Source of the DNA: Pleurostoma richardsiae
Lineage: Eukaryota; Ascomycota; Sordariomycetes; Calosphaeriales; Pleurostomataceae
NCBI GenBank assembly: GCA_030052745.1
Contig: JANBVO010000040.1
Coordinates: 1 to 64,000, forward strand
Direction: 5' to 3'
Length of the DNA stretch: 64,000 bases
Part shown: piece after piece, positions 1 to 11,944 of the stretch
Position numbering within the stretch: position 1 is the first letter of the stretch
Layout of the letters: each line of letters starts with the position of its first letter
Made by a program: the position numbers and the translations under genes
Notes under the pieces: model-generated
What the model was told of the DNA's origin: nothing
What the model saw: the letters and a program-made list of their open reading frames with translations, nothing else
The model's database searches: none

Positions 1-1519
1 CCCCCCCTTTCATGCCATGGTCGCGTGATGTCGGCGCTTACCATGTGTGTATGCAGCCTTATCAACCTCCTCGCTGTGCAATGGTACGGCGAGAGCGAGT
101 TCTGGGCCGCCCTGGGAAAGGTTCTCCTGATCGTCGCGCTCATCATCTTTACCTTTATTGCCATGCTGGGTGGGAATCCCATTGGCGATAGGTTCGGCTT
201 CAGGTACGTGATCTTTCCTCTGTCTACCTACCGGACTGTCCTCACAACGAGACCCAGGTATTGGAATAACCCCGGTGCCTTCACTGAGCTATATTACGAT
301 GGTACTCTTGGCCGATGGCTTGGGTTCCTCCAGTGCCTCATTCTCGCTTCCTTCACAATCGCAGGGTAAGACTGCCTTCCTCTCCCCTTCCATCGACCTT
401 CTCGCGACCTCTGACGTGCTTCTTTCGATGTAGGCCGGACTACGTCTCCATGGCGGCCGGCGAGGCCGAGAACCCCCGCGTCGTGATGCCGCGCGCCTTC
501 AACGCCGTCTTCTACCGACTGACCACCTTTTTCGTCCTGGGCTCCCTCGCCGTCGGCATCCTGGTGCCCTACAACGACGAGGAACTGGCCAACGCCTACA
601 GCACCGGCGCGCCCGGCGCGGCCGCGAGCCCGTACGTGGTGGCGATGAACCGGCTCCAGGTCCGCGTCCTCCCGGACATCGTCAACGCCATGGTTCTGAC
701 CGCCGCCTTCTCGGCCGGCAACTCGTACGTGTACTGCGCGTCGCGCTCGCTGTACGGGCTGGCCCTCGAGGGCAAGGCGCCCGCGGTGCTGACCAGGTGC
801 ACGCGCGCGGGCGTGCCCGTCTACTGCGTGCTCATCGTGCTGGCGCTCGCGCTGCTGTCGTTCCTGCAGGTGTCCAACAGCGCGTCGGTCGTGCTGCAGT
901 GGTTCGTCAACCTCGTCACCGCCAGCCAGCTCATCAACTTCAGCGTCATGTGCTTCACCTACATCCGCTTCCACAAGGCCCTGCGCGCCCACGGCATGTC
1001 GCGCGACGACCTGCCGTACAAGGGACTGCTTCCACAGCCGTTCGCGGCGTGGTTCGGGCTCTCGGGGTGCTTCATCATGACGTTCGTCGGTGGTTACACC
1101 GTCTTCTTGCCGGGAAACTGGGACGTGCCGACTTTTCTGTTCTCGTAAGTTGTCTTTCCCCTACCATCTCCAAATCTACTCGTGCTCTGAGCCGTCAGGG
1201 GCTGCGAATAACAAGTCACTAACGTGTGCTGCTCGCTTTCGCTCCAGGTACACCATGATCGGCGTCTGCCCCGTACTCTTCGTCGCGTGGAAGTTCATCA
1301 AGCGGACGAGGTTCTACAAGCCCGAGGAGGTCGACCTGTTCAAGAACGTCGACGAGATCGACGAGTACCAGGCCAACTACATCCCGAAGCCCCCAAAGTA
1401 TGTGATATCTGGTGTCAGGCCGCGGCAGCAGCCTATGTGAGAGACGCACGAGAGACTCGGAGCTGACGTTATCATGCAGGAACGCATATGAGAAGATTCT
1501 TGACTTCCTCTTTGCCTGA
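1..1519 (+). CDS. Amino acid permease (APC superfamily, YAT-type), 5' end outside window
   Basis: Plasma-membrane amino acid/proton symporter of the fungal YAT family. It is cut by the left edge: the frame is open to base 1, but the first exon in view may begin at 57 after an acceptor-like cag, so the true N-terminus lies upstream. Exons: (1 or 57)-203, 258-365, 434-1144, 1248-1397, 1480-1519. All introns are GT-AG, and the third has a cactaac branch site. Family marks are AVQWYGESEFW, the GGNPIGDRFGFRYW loop, GPDYVSMAAGEAENPR and GNSYVYCASRSLYGLALEGK. Several hydrophobic spans alternate with short loops, and the C-terminus is a short cytosolic tail ending LDFLFA. Known of the family: uptake of neutral or basic amino acids under nitrogen regulation; the substrate cannot be read from this fragment. 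It converges on UTP21 with about 400 bp between the stops. Confidence 0.9.
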
Positions 1520-1925
1520 AGTTCGCGTGGTGAAATCGGGAGCCTCGGCCTCTCGCGGTCGGAAGGAGGCTATGGCATTTGTTGTGTCGCAAAGCCGAGG
1601 CCGATGATTGCGAATAAAGTCTAGAAAGATGATATAGGGAAAAAGGGGGTTGCATAGATCGAGCACGAGCCGCAGAGAACTGGGAGGAATAGGGGCCAAG
1701 CAGTTCTACCCATAACCTCAGGGCGTTTCTCGATGGGAGAACAGGACCGCTGTATTACGCTCCTACCCGTAGATCTTCCTTACATATCACACCTAGCTCA
1801 AACAAATCTACCAGAACATACCATACAACTTGAATGTTGACTCGAGATTCTGTAGCGCAAGGCATCATAACTTAGCGGCCACCTGTCATCTAGTGATATT
1901 TCTTCTATATATCGGACCTATGGGA
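1520..1925. other. Convergent 3' intergenic region
   Basis: This stretch lies between the stops of the permease (+) and UTP21 (-). It is relatively AT-rich and holds the 3' UTRs of both. I see no ORF with coding character and no RNA gene. Confidence 0.6.
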
Positions 1926-4900
1926 TCACGTCCTCGGGCTCCTGAGGAAATTCACCACGCCGCCGCAGTACCCGACCAGGCCGTCCAGCCTGTCCTTCTC
2001 CCTCTGCTCGTGCTCCTTCCACTCCGCCAGCGCGCCCAGCAGCGCCGGGCTCTCCATGACCACGTCGAAGTGCAGCCGCAGGAAGACGGTCATCCACGCC
2101 TGCGTGAGCTCGTAGTCGCGCCGCGCCAGCAGCCGGCCGGTCAGGGCGCGGATGAAGTGCAGCAGCTCGTTGGACTCGTCGTCACCGCCCTCGCCCGCGG
2201 ACATGGACCGCAGCTCGAGGTCGGCAGTCGACGGCGACAGGGACTTGAGGTGCTCAAGGAAGTCGTCATCTACAGAAAGAGACGGGGTGGTTAGCAAAAC
2301 AGGATATATGTAGTCGGGTCAGACGTGTGTTGACTTACATCTGCCGCTCACAGCCGCGTCACGGAGCTTGGCTGTGAAGACCTCCTCCGCCCGGCTCCTA
2401 TCGAGCCCCGTTATCCTCGACTTAGAGTCGTCCTCCTCCTTCTCGCCCGTCCCGACCTGGTCCACCGGCTTGCCGCCGTTCAGTGATGGGAGGAAGAACG
2501 GTGCCTTCTCGGGTACCTTAGGCGCCTCCTTTGGCTTGTTGCGCTGCTTGATGAGGTCCAAGTGCAGCAGCGTCTGCCACCTGCTCTTGGGCACGAGACT
2601 CAGCGTCATCATCTCCGCGCTGAGCTGGTCGAGCGTCGGGGCGACGACGTCGTCGCCGTCCTCCTCGGCTGCGTCCTCCTCGAATGCCGCCTCGATCAGG
2701 CCCTGTCCACCTTCTCCGGACGTCGTTGGGCCCGATATCTGGGCGGCCTCCTTCTCGGATATCTGCCTCGTGGGCACGTGCATGAAGACGGTCTTGTTGG
2801 TCCAGATGTTGACGCCGAGCTCGCCCTCCATTGCCGCGGCCAGGTACTCGCCAGTAGAAGAGAAGGCCAGTGCGGTGTACGGCCTCTCCAGCCGCACGGC
2901 ATCTATGAGATGGCTCGTCGGCAGGTCCCACACGCGAAGGACCGCGTCTTGTGATGCAGCGACGATCCACCGGCCGTCGTTCGAGAAGCAGAAGTCATTG
3001 ATGGTCCCCTGGCAGCCCCAGAATTCTCTGATGGTCTTCTTCGTCTCGATATCCACTACCCTGATAGAGTGGTCGTCGCACGCGAGGGCTATCAAGTCGT
3101 TCGCGGCGTGATACCGGCAGCCGGTGATGGCTGTCATTGGGGCCCAGTCGATCTGCTCGACCAAGTTCCCGGTCAGGAAGTCCCAGAATTTAATCGTACC
3201 ATCGAGGGAGCAGGAGATGACGAATCTGTTCATGGAATCGACGACGATGCCCGTGACGGCCTTCTTGTGTTTTCCGGTCCCAGGAGAGAACCCAGGCAGG
3301 TTCGATCTGGAGTTCAGCTGCACCACGTTGTCGGCCTGCTTCAGCTGCTGCATCTTCAGCTGTCTTGCCTGGGCAGGCGTGAGCCGGGATGGGAACCGTT
3401 GCCGATGCATGCCCGACTGCAAATTGTACATATCAACGCTGCCCTCGACCGAACCGACGAGGGCAAAAGTTCCACACGGACTGATGGCAACAGTAGAGAC
3501 ATTGGCACCGTCGCCGGTCTGGAAAGCCCACCGACCAGCCCTCTTCCTGCCCCAGAACCAAGTCCGCGCATAGGAGTCGTCTTTATGGGCCGTGACGACG
3601 CTCTCCCATCCTGTGATGCCACTGAGTTCTGCATCGGTCGCCTTCTTCTGCTTCTGGTCCTTCTGCCACATCGGCTGGTTGCCAGGCATGGCCCCTATTC
3701 CGCCGTCTCGGTTGAGAGATGATGCAATGCAGGTGATCTCAGGGGCTTTTAGGTCATCCAGGGACGTTGTCGGACCACGGGCTAGGGCAGACTGGGAGAG
3801 AATGCCGAACTTCTTGGCCTTCTTCCGGATATTTCCCTGGCTGAGCTCGGAGCTCTGGCCGTCCCGCCGCAGACTCCAACCCCAGAGACTCCTGTCTTTG
3901 CCACCGCTCAGCAGCCATTTGTTTCCAGCTTCCGCCCCGTCGAAATCCGAAGGCAGAAACTGCAGGCAGGAGACAGGTCCGGCATGCCCGCTTCTCATAT
4001 GAAGAATACGAGGAATGGGGGAGAAGGGCGTCTCGTCAAATATCCACGACTTCAACGAGTTATCGAGGCCGCTGGTGATAATAACTGGCTGGCCGGGAAG
4101 GAACTCGACCTTACTGACGCCACCGCCGACCACCGGGCCCTCGCGTGCTGGCGGGTTGTGCGCGCTCCGAAGGACGCCCATCATCCTGCCACCTTTGTTG
4201 AGGTCCCAGAATGTCACATCGCCGCTCTGTACCGTAGCAGTCGCCATCACTCCGTCCGCCCTGCCGTCCTGGCCAGCACCTTGGCCATCGGTCCTGAACG
4301 AGATTGTCGTTACCGGTGCCTCTTCGGTGCCAGCGACCAGTTGAACGACCGGCTTATCTGTTGACACATTCCGAATGACGAGAGGACCATTGGAGTAAGC
4401 GATTGCGAGATGCGACAGCGCCGGAGTTGGCTCAAGGCATGTGACAGCGCCGCACTTCGGTGAGGGCGGTAGCATAGTGTATATCAGCTTGCCCGTGCTG
4501 ACGTTCCAGATCTCAACCCATCCATCACGGCGACCGGCAAAGATCTTATTCAGGTACGTAGGCATGTTGCAGATCCCTCCAGTCAATTCATTGTTCCCGC
4601 GCTTAGCGGCGACGGTGTGCAGGGTCGTATAATGCTCGAGCGTCGCCATCTTCCAGACCTCAATTCTCGTTACAGCGCACGCCACTATCCATGAGCCGAA
4701 GATAAGGATCTGCTTGATGGGCTGATCAAGGTCGTCGGGTATCTCGAGCTCGGCGACCTTCTTGCCCCTCTGGAACACCCAGAGCCCTTGCGCGCCGCCA
4801 TGGCTGGACTCGCCCCATGCGGCGTAGACCTTCTCTCTCCATGCAAGAGTGGCGGTTATGTCAGCGGGAGTCTGCGGCCGAGTTATGAAGACAAGGTTGA

Positions 4901-5210
4901 GGCCGCGCTTTAGGTCATAGGTCTGGAGGGATCGGCCGACGGAGGTGGTGATCTGGAAAGTCGTCTTGCCGAGCGGGATGGAGGTGAAGGGGACGCTCGT
5001 CGGAGAGACTAAGCCTACCGTCTACGGAGGCGCCAAGAAACAGAAGTCAGCACCGGCCGCGGTACAAATCATTATATCCAGGGCATCATAGGGCCTTACC
5101 CGGAACGGCGCAAAGATGCGCGACCCTTTTGCGCTGCCGGAGGCAGTTTTCCGGGATGCATCACGTCGCTGGCGCTTGATGAGAGGGCCCTCGGGCTCGG
5201 AATGCGGCAT
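1926..5210 (-). CDS. utp21: U3 snoRNP-associated WD40 protein Utp21 (WDR36 family)
   Basis: Component of the UTP-B subcomplex of the small-subunit processome, acting in the nucleolus on 18S pre-rRNA maturation. Exons on the minus strand: 5210-5100, 5021-2339, 2269-1926 (introns 78 and 69 nt), giving 1045 residues, in line with fungal orthologs. The start at 5210 opens with MPHSEPEGPL, a basic patch and SRIFAPFR, which joins exactly to TVGLVSPTSVPFTS, the conserved beginning of the first beta-propeller. Many WD-type repeats follow (for example KSWIFDETPFSP, IKFWDFLTG, VLRVWDLPTSHL), consistent with two propellers over about residues 40-700. An acidic linker leads to the Utp21 C-terminal domain (about 830-1045; LSLVPKSRWQTLLHLDLIKQ, then YDDFLEHLKSL). 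Domain order and length match the family throughout, so the assignment is firm. Confidence 0.96.
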
Positions 5211-5588
5211 TTTGACTCCAGGCGCACAGGATATACCGGAAGAGCCAAAGATACCGAGTTTCGAGCGCCAGGAACTCGTCTATCCAAATTATTCGGGAAT
5301 CACTTGAAGATGCAACAATTCCGCCCACTGCCCAGGAACTTTTTTTCTCTTCAGCCTTGTAGCGGGCTTGAAAAGTTCGGACCAATCAGAAGCTCTGCGC
5401 GTCCACCTCATGCAGCCACTCAACGTGGACCATGGCAAAGTATCAAAAACATACTTCTGTTCTTAAAAAGAAGGGATGTATTTGTAAAAAAAAAGAACGA
5501 CATAGAAGAATATTCACGATGGGAGTCCTGTGGAAGACTCCTGCGGAAACCTTGGGGGGAAAGAAAGAAATAGTGACGAGCAAAGGGC

Positions 5589-5594
5589 AAAAAA
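5589..5594 (-). terminator. RNA polymerase III terminator of tRNA-Ser
   Basis: A run of six T on the minus strand begins five bases after the tRNA 3' end. This is the normal Pol III stop signal and supports the orientation of the tRNA. Confidence 0.75.
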
Positions 5595-5598
5595 CAAT

Positions 5599-5679
5599 CG
5601 ACAACAGCCAGATTCGAACTGACGCGGGCGAACCCAAGAGATTTCTAGTCTCTCGCCTTAACCACTCGGCCATGTTGCC
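5599..5679 (-). tRNA. tRNA-Ser, anticodon AGA
   Basis: The minus strand reads GGCAACAUGGCCGAGUGGUU at its 5' end. The acceptor stem GGCAACA pairs with UGUUGUC (one G-U), followed by a G discriminator, as usual for eukaryotic tRNA-Ser. The anticodon loop CUAGAAA gives AGA (inosine-modified, reading UCU/UCC/UCA). A long variable arm (UUGGGUUCGCCCG) marks a class II serine tRNA. Internal promoters are visible: A box (GGCCGAGUGG) and B box (GUUCGAAUC). It is 81 nt, has no intron, and does not encode CCA, as expected for a nuclear gene. Confidence 0.95.
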
Positions 5680-6722
5680 TATGCTTGTTGCGGTTGTCAT
5701 CAGAATAGCACTACATAAAGACTGGCGTGGCACAGTGTCACACTGACCTCACTTAGCCAATCGGATGGCCCCCTGTGACATCATATCAGTTGCGATGATG
5801 TTAGGTACACAGGGTCTGAAGGAATTCGCAGCAGATCAGATCATACATATCAGAGCAAAGAAGAGATGTAAAGGGCATCTCAGCTGAGGCATTGGCTATA
5901 GCGGACGGAGAAATGAATACGAGAGCCGACAAGCAAATGATGCAGTGCCGTAATTAATGGACAACCTACTTACTATGTCAAGGTACCTATCTCGGGTCCG
6001 GCTTTCTTGCAAGTCTCGATTTCTTTGCCCCTCGCTACCCACACCGCTTACACACCGCTCTAGGCCTTGTCAAAGAAGAGCCCCCATTGGCTAGAAGCTT
6101 TTGACTTCTCCTACTAGGGCAAACTTATATGTACTGTACTCATCACAGGAAATGGTACTAGACGGAGACGACTTTTCATACATCCCTCGCAGATGCTTAA
6201 CAAATCCAGGTTCGTCTCTGGCGGGCTAACGGCTCTGCTCCTTGGTTCTCGGTCAGTGGGTACATAGGCGACCCTGGATTTGTCCTCCCTTGCTGTTTTG
6301 GCTACCTACCTATGTTAGCATATTGTCTTCATGAACACCAGATCCCGAGTTGGCTCCCTCTTCGTACACCTTGCCACCAGCCCCGACCAACCTCAGTGGC
6401 TACCCATTCATGCGCAAACCCACCCGGTTCTGTCCATCTGTCGTGTGACTGCGTCGGACACGGCTTTGGCTGCTTGGCAGCTTGACAGCTTGACAGCTTG
6501 ACGCCACCCTTGGCCAGTCGGATCTGTTTCCCTCGTATCCTGTGCACCGGTTCTCGTGCTGGGCGGGACTGCAAAGATACTCGTGCTGCATAGGTGCACC
6601 CGGGATAAGCTTGTGCTTCCCAGATCACCATCAGCTGCGCCTGGCTAGTGCTTCTGACAGGCCACACTGGCCCGGAACCTTCTATCTGTACCGTGTACCC
6701 GGGCAAGGTCGAGACCGGCGGA

Positions 6723-9700
6723 ATGGAGGCGACTAGCAGTAGCTCTGGCCGTTCCAGTTTTAGCACCAGACTGTCCGTCGAAAGTGGCCCGACCATCGCC
6801 GCCTCCCCTCCACCTCCCCGCGAATTTTCAGCAGAGCCGCACCACAGCACGGCTTCGTCACCTCCTGCATCATCCTCATCCTTCTCTTCCACGTCTCGGC
6901 CCGCCAAGCCAACCCCGCGCCGCTTCTCCCACTCTCACAACCTCTCTTCCGCCTCCAGCGCAGCTCCCCAGGGCGCCATCCCCAGCCGCAAGAGCAGGCA
7001 TGCCGAGCCGGGGACGACGGACGCCCACGCCGACCCAGCCAGCTTCTCACGTCCGTTGAAGAGCCCCCGCTCATCCCTCCCGCAGGGTAGGCGGCCGTCA
7101 GCCAACTCTGAGTCCTGGAGCGAAGACCTAGTCTCTGCCAGGGCCGCAGCTCGTGATATCGCCGTCTTCGGCAGCTCTCCTAAGGAGGCGGGCGCACAGG
7201 TCGACGAGGACGAGTTCGACACGCCTCGCCTGATGCCAGGAGCGCAGCAAGACGCTCCACAGCTCCGGCAACTCCCAGATCCGGCCCTCATCTCGACGAG
7301 GTCCTCGTTCTCCGAGAACGAGACGAAGCGCATGAGCTTCTCCTCTCAGCACTCAATGGCTTCTGCGCGCGGTGCTCAGAGTTCTTCTGCTTCCGCGAAC
7401 GGCTCTGAGGGTAGTGCTGCCCCTCCTACCGTGCACCGCACCGTTTCCGGGCTCATGGCGTCCTCCGGAGGCAAGGGGATCAACCCCTCGCAGTCAGAGC
7501 CTGGTGTCACTAATGTGACGGTCACCACCGGCAGTCAAGCTTCTCAGGGGGGTCATCTCGCTCCGAGGGAGCCTCACCATCACCACCACACGCTCGGTGA
7601 TCTGATCAAGCGGAACCCAGCACAGCCGCCAAGGTCTGACCCGACTAGCGCGCCCAGGCCTCAGCCGCCCACCAGGTCGCGGAGCAGGGCAAAGCGAAGG
7701 TTCAGCGGAAGCACCGCAACGAGTAGCCACAGCCCGAGCAGCGACCGGGCTCCACCCCAGCGAGAGAGGGAGAAGGAAGAGGGTTTGTCCATCCGGTCCG
7801 GTCGGAGAGTTGCTAGGGATGACGCTCTGACACAGCTTGCAGTGAAACCTGCACCTTGGGGCGTCATCGGTGTATGCGCGCTGGATGTCAAGGCTAGAAG
7901 CAAGCCGAGCCGGAATATTCTGAACAGGCTCATTGCAAACCGTGAGTTTGATGTCGTCGTCTTTGGAGACAAGGTTATTCTAGATGAAGGTGCGTCACGA
8001 AATCCGGGTTAGTTTCAGTTCACGAGCAGATGTGGCTAATCTTCCGATAGAAGTTGAAAACTGGCCGATATGGTAAGCAATGTCCTGAAGAGCCATCTTC
8101 TGCAGTCAACGTCGCCCTGGGTGCAGCATCACCTGCAAAATCAACCACTAACTGCTCGCAGCGACTACCTGATCTGCTTCTACTCGGACGGCTTCCCACT
8201 GGACAAAGCTGTTGCTTACGTGAAGGCTCGGAAACCATTCTGCGTCAATGATGTCCCCATGCAGAAGATCCTATGGGACAGGCGGCTCTGCCTTCGCCTC
8301 CTTGACAAAATCGGCGTGCCTACGCCCCAGCGCGTCGAAGTGAGCCGCGATGGTGGCTCCAAGATATTGACCCCTGATATCGCCAAGCACATCAAAGACG
8401 TGTCCGGGATAGCCCTTGAGCCAACACCAACAGAGCCAGACATGAGATGCGTGCCGCGGAAGGTCGAGCTCCTCGACGACGGAGATATCCTCAGCGTCGA
8501 CGGCACCCTCCTCAAGAAGCCTTTCGTTGAGAAGCCGACAAGTGGCGAGGACCACAACATCATCATCTACTTCCCCAAGTCGTCTGGCGGCGGTGCTCGG
8601 AAGCTCTTCAGGAAGATCGGCAACAAGAGCTCCGAGTTCGTGCCGGACCTTACCGTTCCCCGGGCCATCACGCAGTCCGAGGAGAGCTTCGTCTACGAGA
8701 AGTTCATGAGGGTCGACAACGCCGAAGATGTCAAGGCGTACACGGTTGGCCCGCAATACTGCCACGCAGAGACTCGCAAATCCCCAGTAGTTGACGGCGT
8801 GGTCCGCCGCAACACGCATGGCAAGGAGATCCGCTACGTTACCAGTCTCAGCACCGAGGAGAGAGAGATGGCCAGCAAGATCTCCACCACCTTTGGCCAG
8901 CGGGTGTGTGGTTTTGATTTGCTTCGCGCAGGCGGGAAGAGCTATGTCATCGACGTCAATGGTTGGAGTTTCGTCAAGGACAACGAAGATTACTATGACC
9001 ACTGCGCCAACATCCTGAAGGAGATGTTCATCAAGGAGCGGTTACGCAAGGGTGGACATACGCCTCCCATGCCGTCACCTGTCCCGTCGGACGTCGATCC
9101 CATGGGTAGACCAATTGCCAGCGGCAAAGAAAAGGAGGGCTCAATCAGTAGCGTGCTGCAGAGCCTGCAGAAGCCCATTGCTAGTGTCTTGCCGTCACAA
9201 GGCGAGAAGCAGCAACAGGAAGTCAAGCCAGAGTTGGCTCCGCCTTCTGAGGTCCACACTTCCAAGTCTGATGCTGGTATCGCGCCGAACAGCCCGCTGA
9301 TGAACCAGTTTGCCGAAGCCATGGCCAAGAGTGTTCCCTCTACTGCTCCGTCGACCGTCCCGGTAACGCCTGCTCTGACCGATGCCGCCACTGAGGACGG
9401 GGCTGAAGAGACGCCCCCTCCACCTCCTCCGAAGCACTCCTGGAAGCTGAAGGGCATCGTGTCTGTCATTCGGCACGCTGACCGCACGCCCAAGCAGAAG
9501 TACAAGTTCACGTTTCACACCGATCCCTTCATTGAGCTTCTCAAGGGCCACCAGGAAGAAGTCCTCCTTATTGGCGAGGCAGCGTTAGGAAGTGTCCTCA
9601 ACGCCGTCGACATCGCCCTGCAAGCCGGGGTGGAGGACCGAGCCAAGCTCAAGGCTCTCCGGAATGTGCTCGTCAAGAAAGGTAGCTGGCCTGGCACGAA

Positions 9701-11944
9701 GGTCCAGATCAAACCTATGTTCCGTAAGAAGAAAACGGACGAGATGACCACGGTTGACGAAAAGGTGGCCTCGGAGCAAGAGGACAGGGCTACGGAAACC
9801 GAGAAGGAGACTGAGCTGTCGTCGGAAACGGCCTCTGAGTACAAGCCACGACTTCCCCCCAAGCGCCATGACTCGCTCTCCGGTGTCACAATGTCGAAGT
9901 TCACTGCCGCCGAGAACAGCTTGGTGCTGGACAAGCTCCAGCTGATTGTTAAGTGGGGCGGCGAGCCTACGCACTCCGCACGGTATCAGTCTCAGGAGCT
10001 GGGCGACAACATGATGAACGATCTTCTCCTTCTGAACCGCCATGTGCTCGACGAAGTCCACGTCTACAGCAGCTCGGAGAGGAGAGTCATAACGTCCGCA
10101 CAGATCTGGGCAGACGCCTTCCTCGGCCAAAAGTCCGTCCCGCCGGATTTCATTACCGTCCGCAAGGACTTGCTTGACGATTCGAACGCGGCGAAAGATG
10201 AGATGGACAAGGTCAAGAAGAAGTTGAAGGGCTTGTTGCGCAAAGGGAACGAGCGCCCGCCGCAGTTTGCGTGGCCGGAGAATATGCCTGAGCCGTCGGA
10301 GGTCCAGACGCGCGTCGTCCAGCTCATGAATTTTCATCGCAAGGTCATGCAGTACAACTTCAGCAAACTCTACAGTGGCGCAGTCAACTCCCTGACGGCA
10401 ATATCCAATCCCAGCGTCGAAAAGGTTAACAGCCTTGCCGAGGGGTCTCCCGGTTCATCATCGTCCCTGTCGCAGGTCAACGCAGTGAACAACATCCAGG
10501 CCCGCTGGTGCTGCGGCGAAGACGCCGAGCTCTTCCGTGAGCGGTGGGAGAAGCTGTTCCAGGAGTTCTGCGATGGTGAGAAGGTCGATCCTAGTAAGAT
10601 CTCCGAGCTGTACGACACGATGAAGTTCGATGCGCTGCACAACCGTCAGTTCCTCGAATGGGTCTTCACGCCACCCAAGAGCATGCTAGAGGAGGAATAC
10701 GGCACTCCAGCAGGCAGCAGCAGAGATGGCAGGACTCCTTCGATGAAGGATGCAGAGGAGCATTCCACTGGCAATAGCTCGGGCAAGACTTCAGAGGAAT
10801 CAAGGGGGGAGAAGAGCCAGACGCCACCGAACAGGGAAGGAGAGCGACCTGACCGGTCCACCGCGGATCGCACCGTCAAGCGCATCTTCAGAAGACGGTC
10901 GTGGAGGAGCGGGTTGCGCCATGCCGGAGAGATTGCACCGCCGGAGCAGTATTTCCACCTGTACAAGGGGAACAGCCAAACGAGAGCTAAGACAGATGCT
11001 CGCTTCGAGCCGCTGCGGGAGCTTTATCAGCTCGCCAAGGTTCTCTTCGATTTCATCTGCCCTCAAGAGTATGGCATCTCTGACAGCGAAAAGGTATGAA
11101 GCCACTCAGCACTATGCATGTCTGTGACCTAGCTAATCATCTGCCCGGGATCTAGCTCGAGATCGGTCTCTTGACCTCCCTCCCGCTGCTGAAGGAAATC
11201 GTCCAGGATCTGGAGGAGATGCAGGCGTCAGACGACGCCAAGTCTTTCTTCTATTTCACCAAGGAGTCGCATATCTACACGCTCCTCAACTGCATCCTGG
11301 AAGGTGGCGTCGAGACCAAGATCAAGCGAAGCACCATTCCGGAGCTTGACTACCTCTCGCAGATCTGCTTCGAGCTGTACGAGTCAGAGAGCAAGCCTCC
11401 CCCGACGACGGACGGCGACGAATTGCCCACGTTCGCTTACAGCATTCGGATCTCGATCAGCCCCGGCTGTCACGTCTACGACCCCCTGGACGTGCAGCTC
11501 GACAGCCGCCATTGCATTAGCTGCGCGCCGCGGAGGAGTCTGACGCCGCACCTCGACTGGAAGACGGTGATCGAGACCCTCCGGGCAAAGTTCCACACGT
11601 AAGTGCTTTTTGAATGCGGCGGCATCCCGGATGCGACAGCCGGACACCTTTGCCATAGCCATGCAGAAGACGGCGAGAGCTGATTGCTAATACGATGTCT
11701 CAGAGTCAAACTTCCCAAGACTTTCGTCGCGGTGAATCTCTCGGACGCATTCTCGTTTCAGGAGAAGCACGGCGGCGAAACGGAGCTTCTGGATGGGAAG
11801 GCCTTGGACGCGGGTCCGGGCGCTTCTCCGATTGATCTGGCCGGCCAGGACTCCGAGCTTGCCTCGACAACAACGGTGCCCACCGACGGGGACGAAATGT
11901 CCACCGACGAGCCCTCAACAGCGGAACCGGAATCCTCGACATAG
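6723..11944 (+). CDS. vip1: Bifunctional inositol hexakisphosphate / diphosphoinositol-pentakisphosphate kinase (Vip1/Asp1/PPIP5K)
   Basis: Makes and removes 1-position inositol pyrophosphates (InsP6 to 1-InsP7, InsP7 to InsP8), cytosolic signals for phosphate sensing, polarity and microtubule dynamics. Exons: 6723-7989, 8051-8072, 8162-11093, 11156-11598, 11704-11944, giving 1634 residues; exon 2 is only 22 nt. The start is the first ATG in frame ([11 protein letters not shown]). Residues 1-370 are Ser/Pro-rich and low complexity. The kinase begins near 376 ([18 protein letters not shown]) and has an ATP-grasp fold with [30 protein letters not shown] and [13 protein letters not shown] Pro/Ser-rich linker leads to the histidine acid phosphatase-like domain at about 866 ([12 protein letters not shown], the RHxxRxP signature). 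[20 protein letters not shown] lies near the end. Both domains look intact. The long N-terminal extension is longer than in yeast and typical of filamentous fungi. Confidence 0.96.

Larger units (their letters stand above)
5211..6722. promoter_or_regulatory. Divergent UTP21/VIP1 intergenic region
   Basis: About 1.5 kb separates the two starts. It contains the tRNA-Ser gene (annotated separately), AT-rich sequence around 5450-5560, and the presumed 5' leader of VIP1. An 8-bp unit (cagcttga) is repeated three times in tandem at 6478-6501. The 192-codon minus ORF at 6329-6907 overlaps the VIP1 start and has no protein-like features, so I do not call it. Confidence 0.55.
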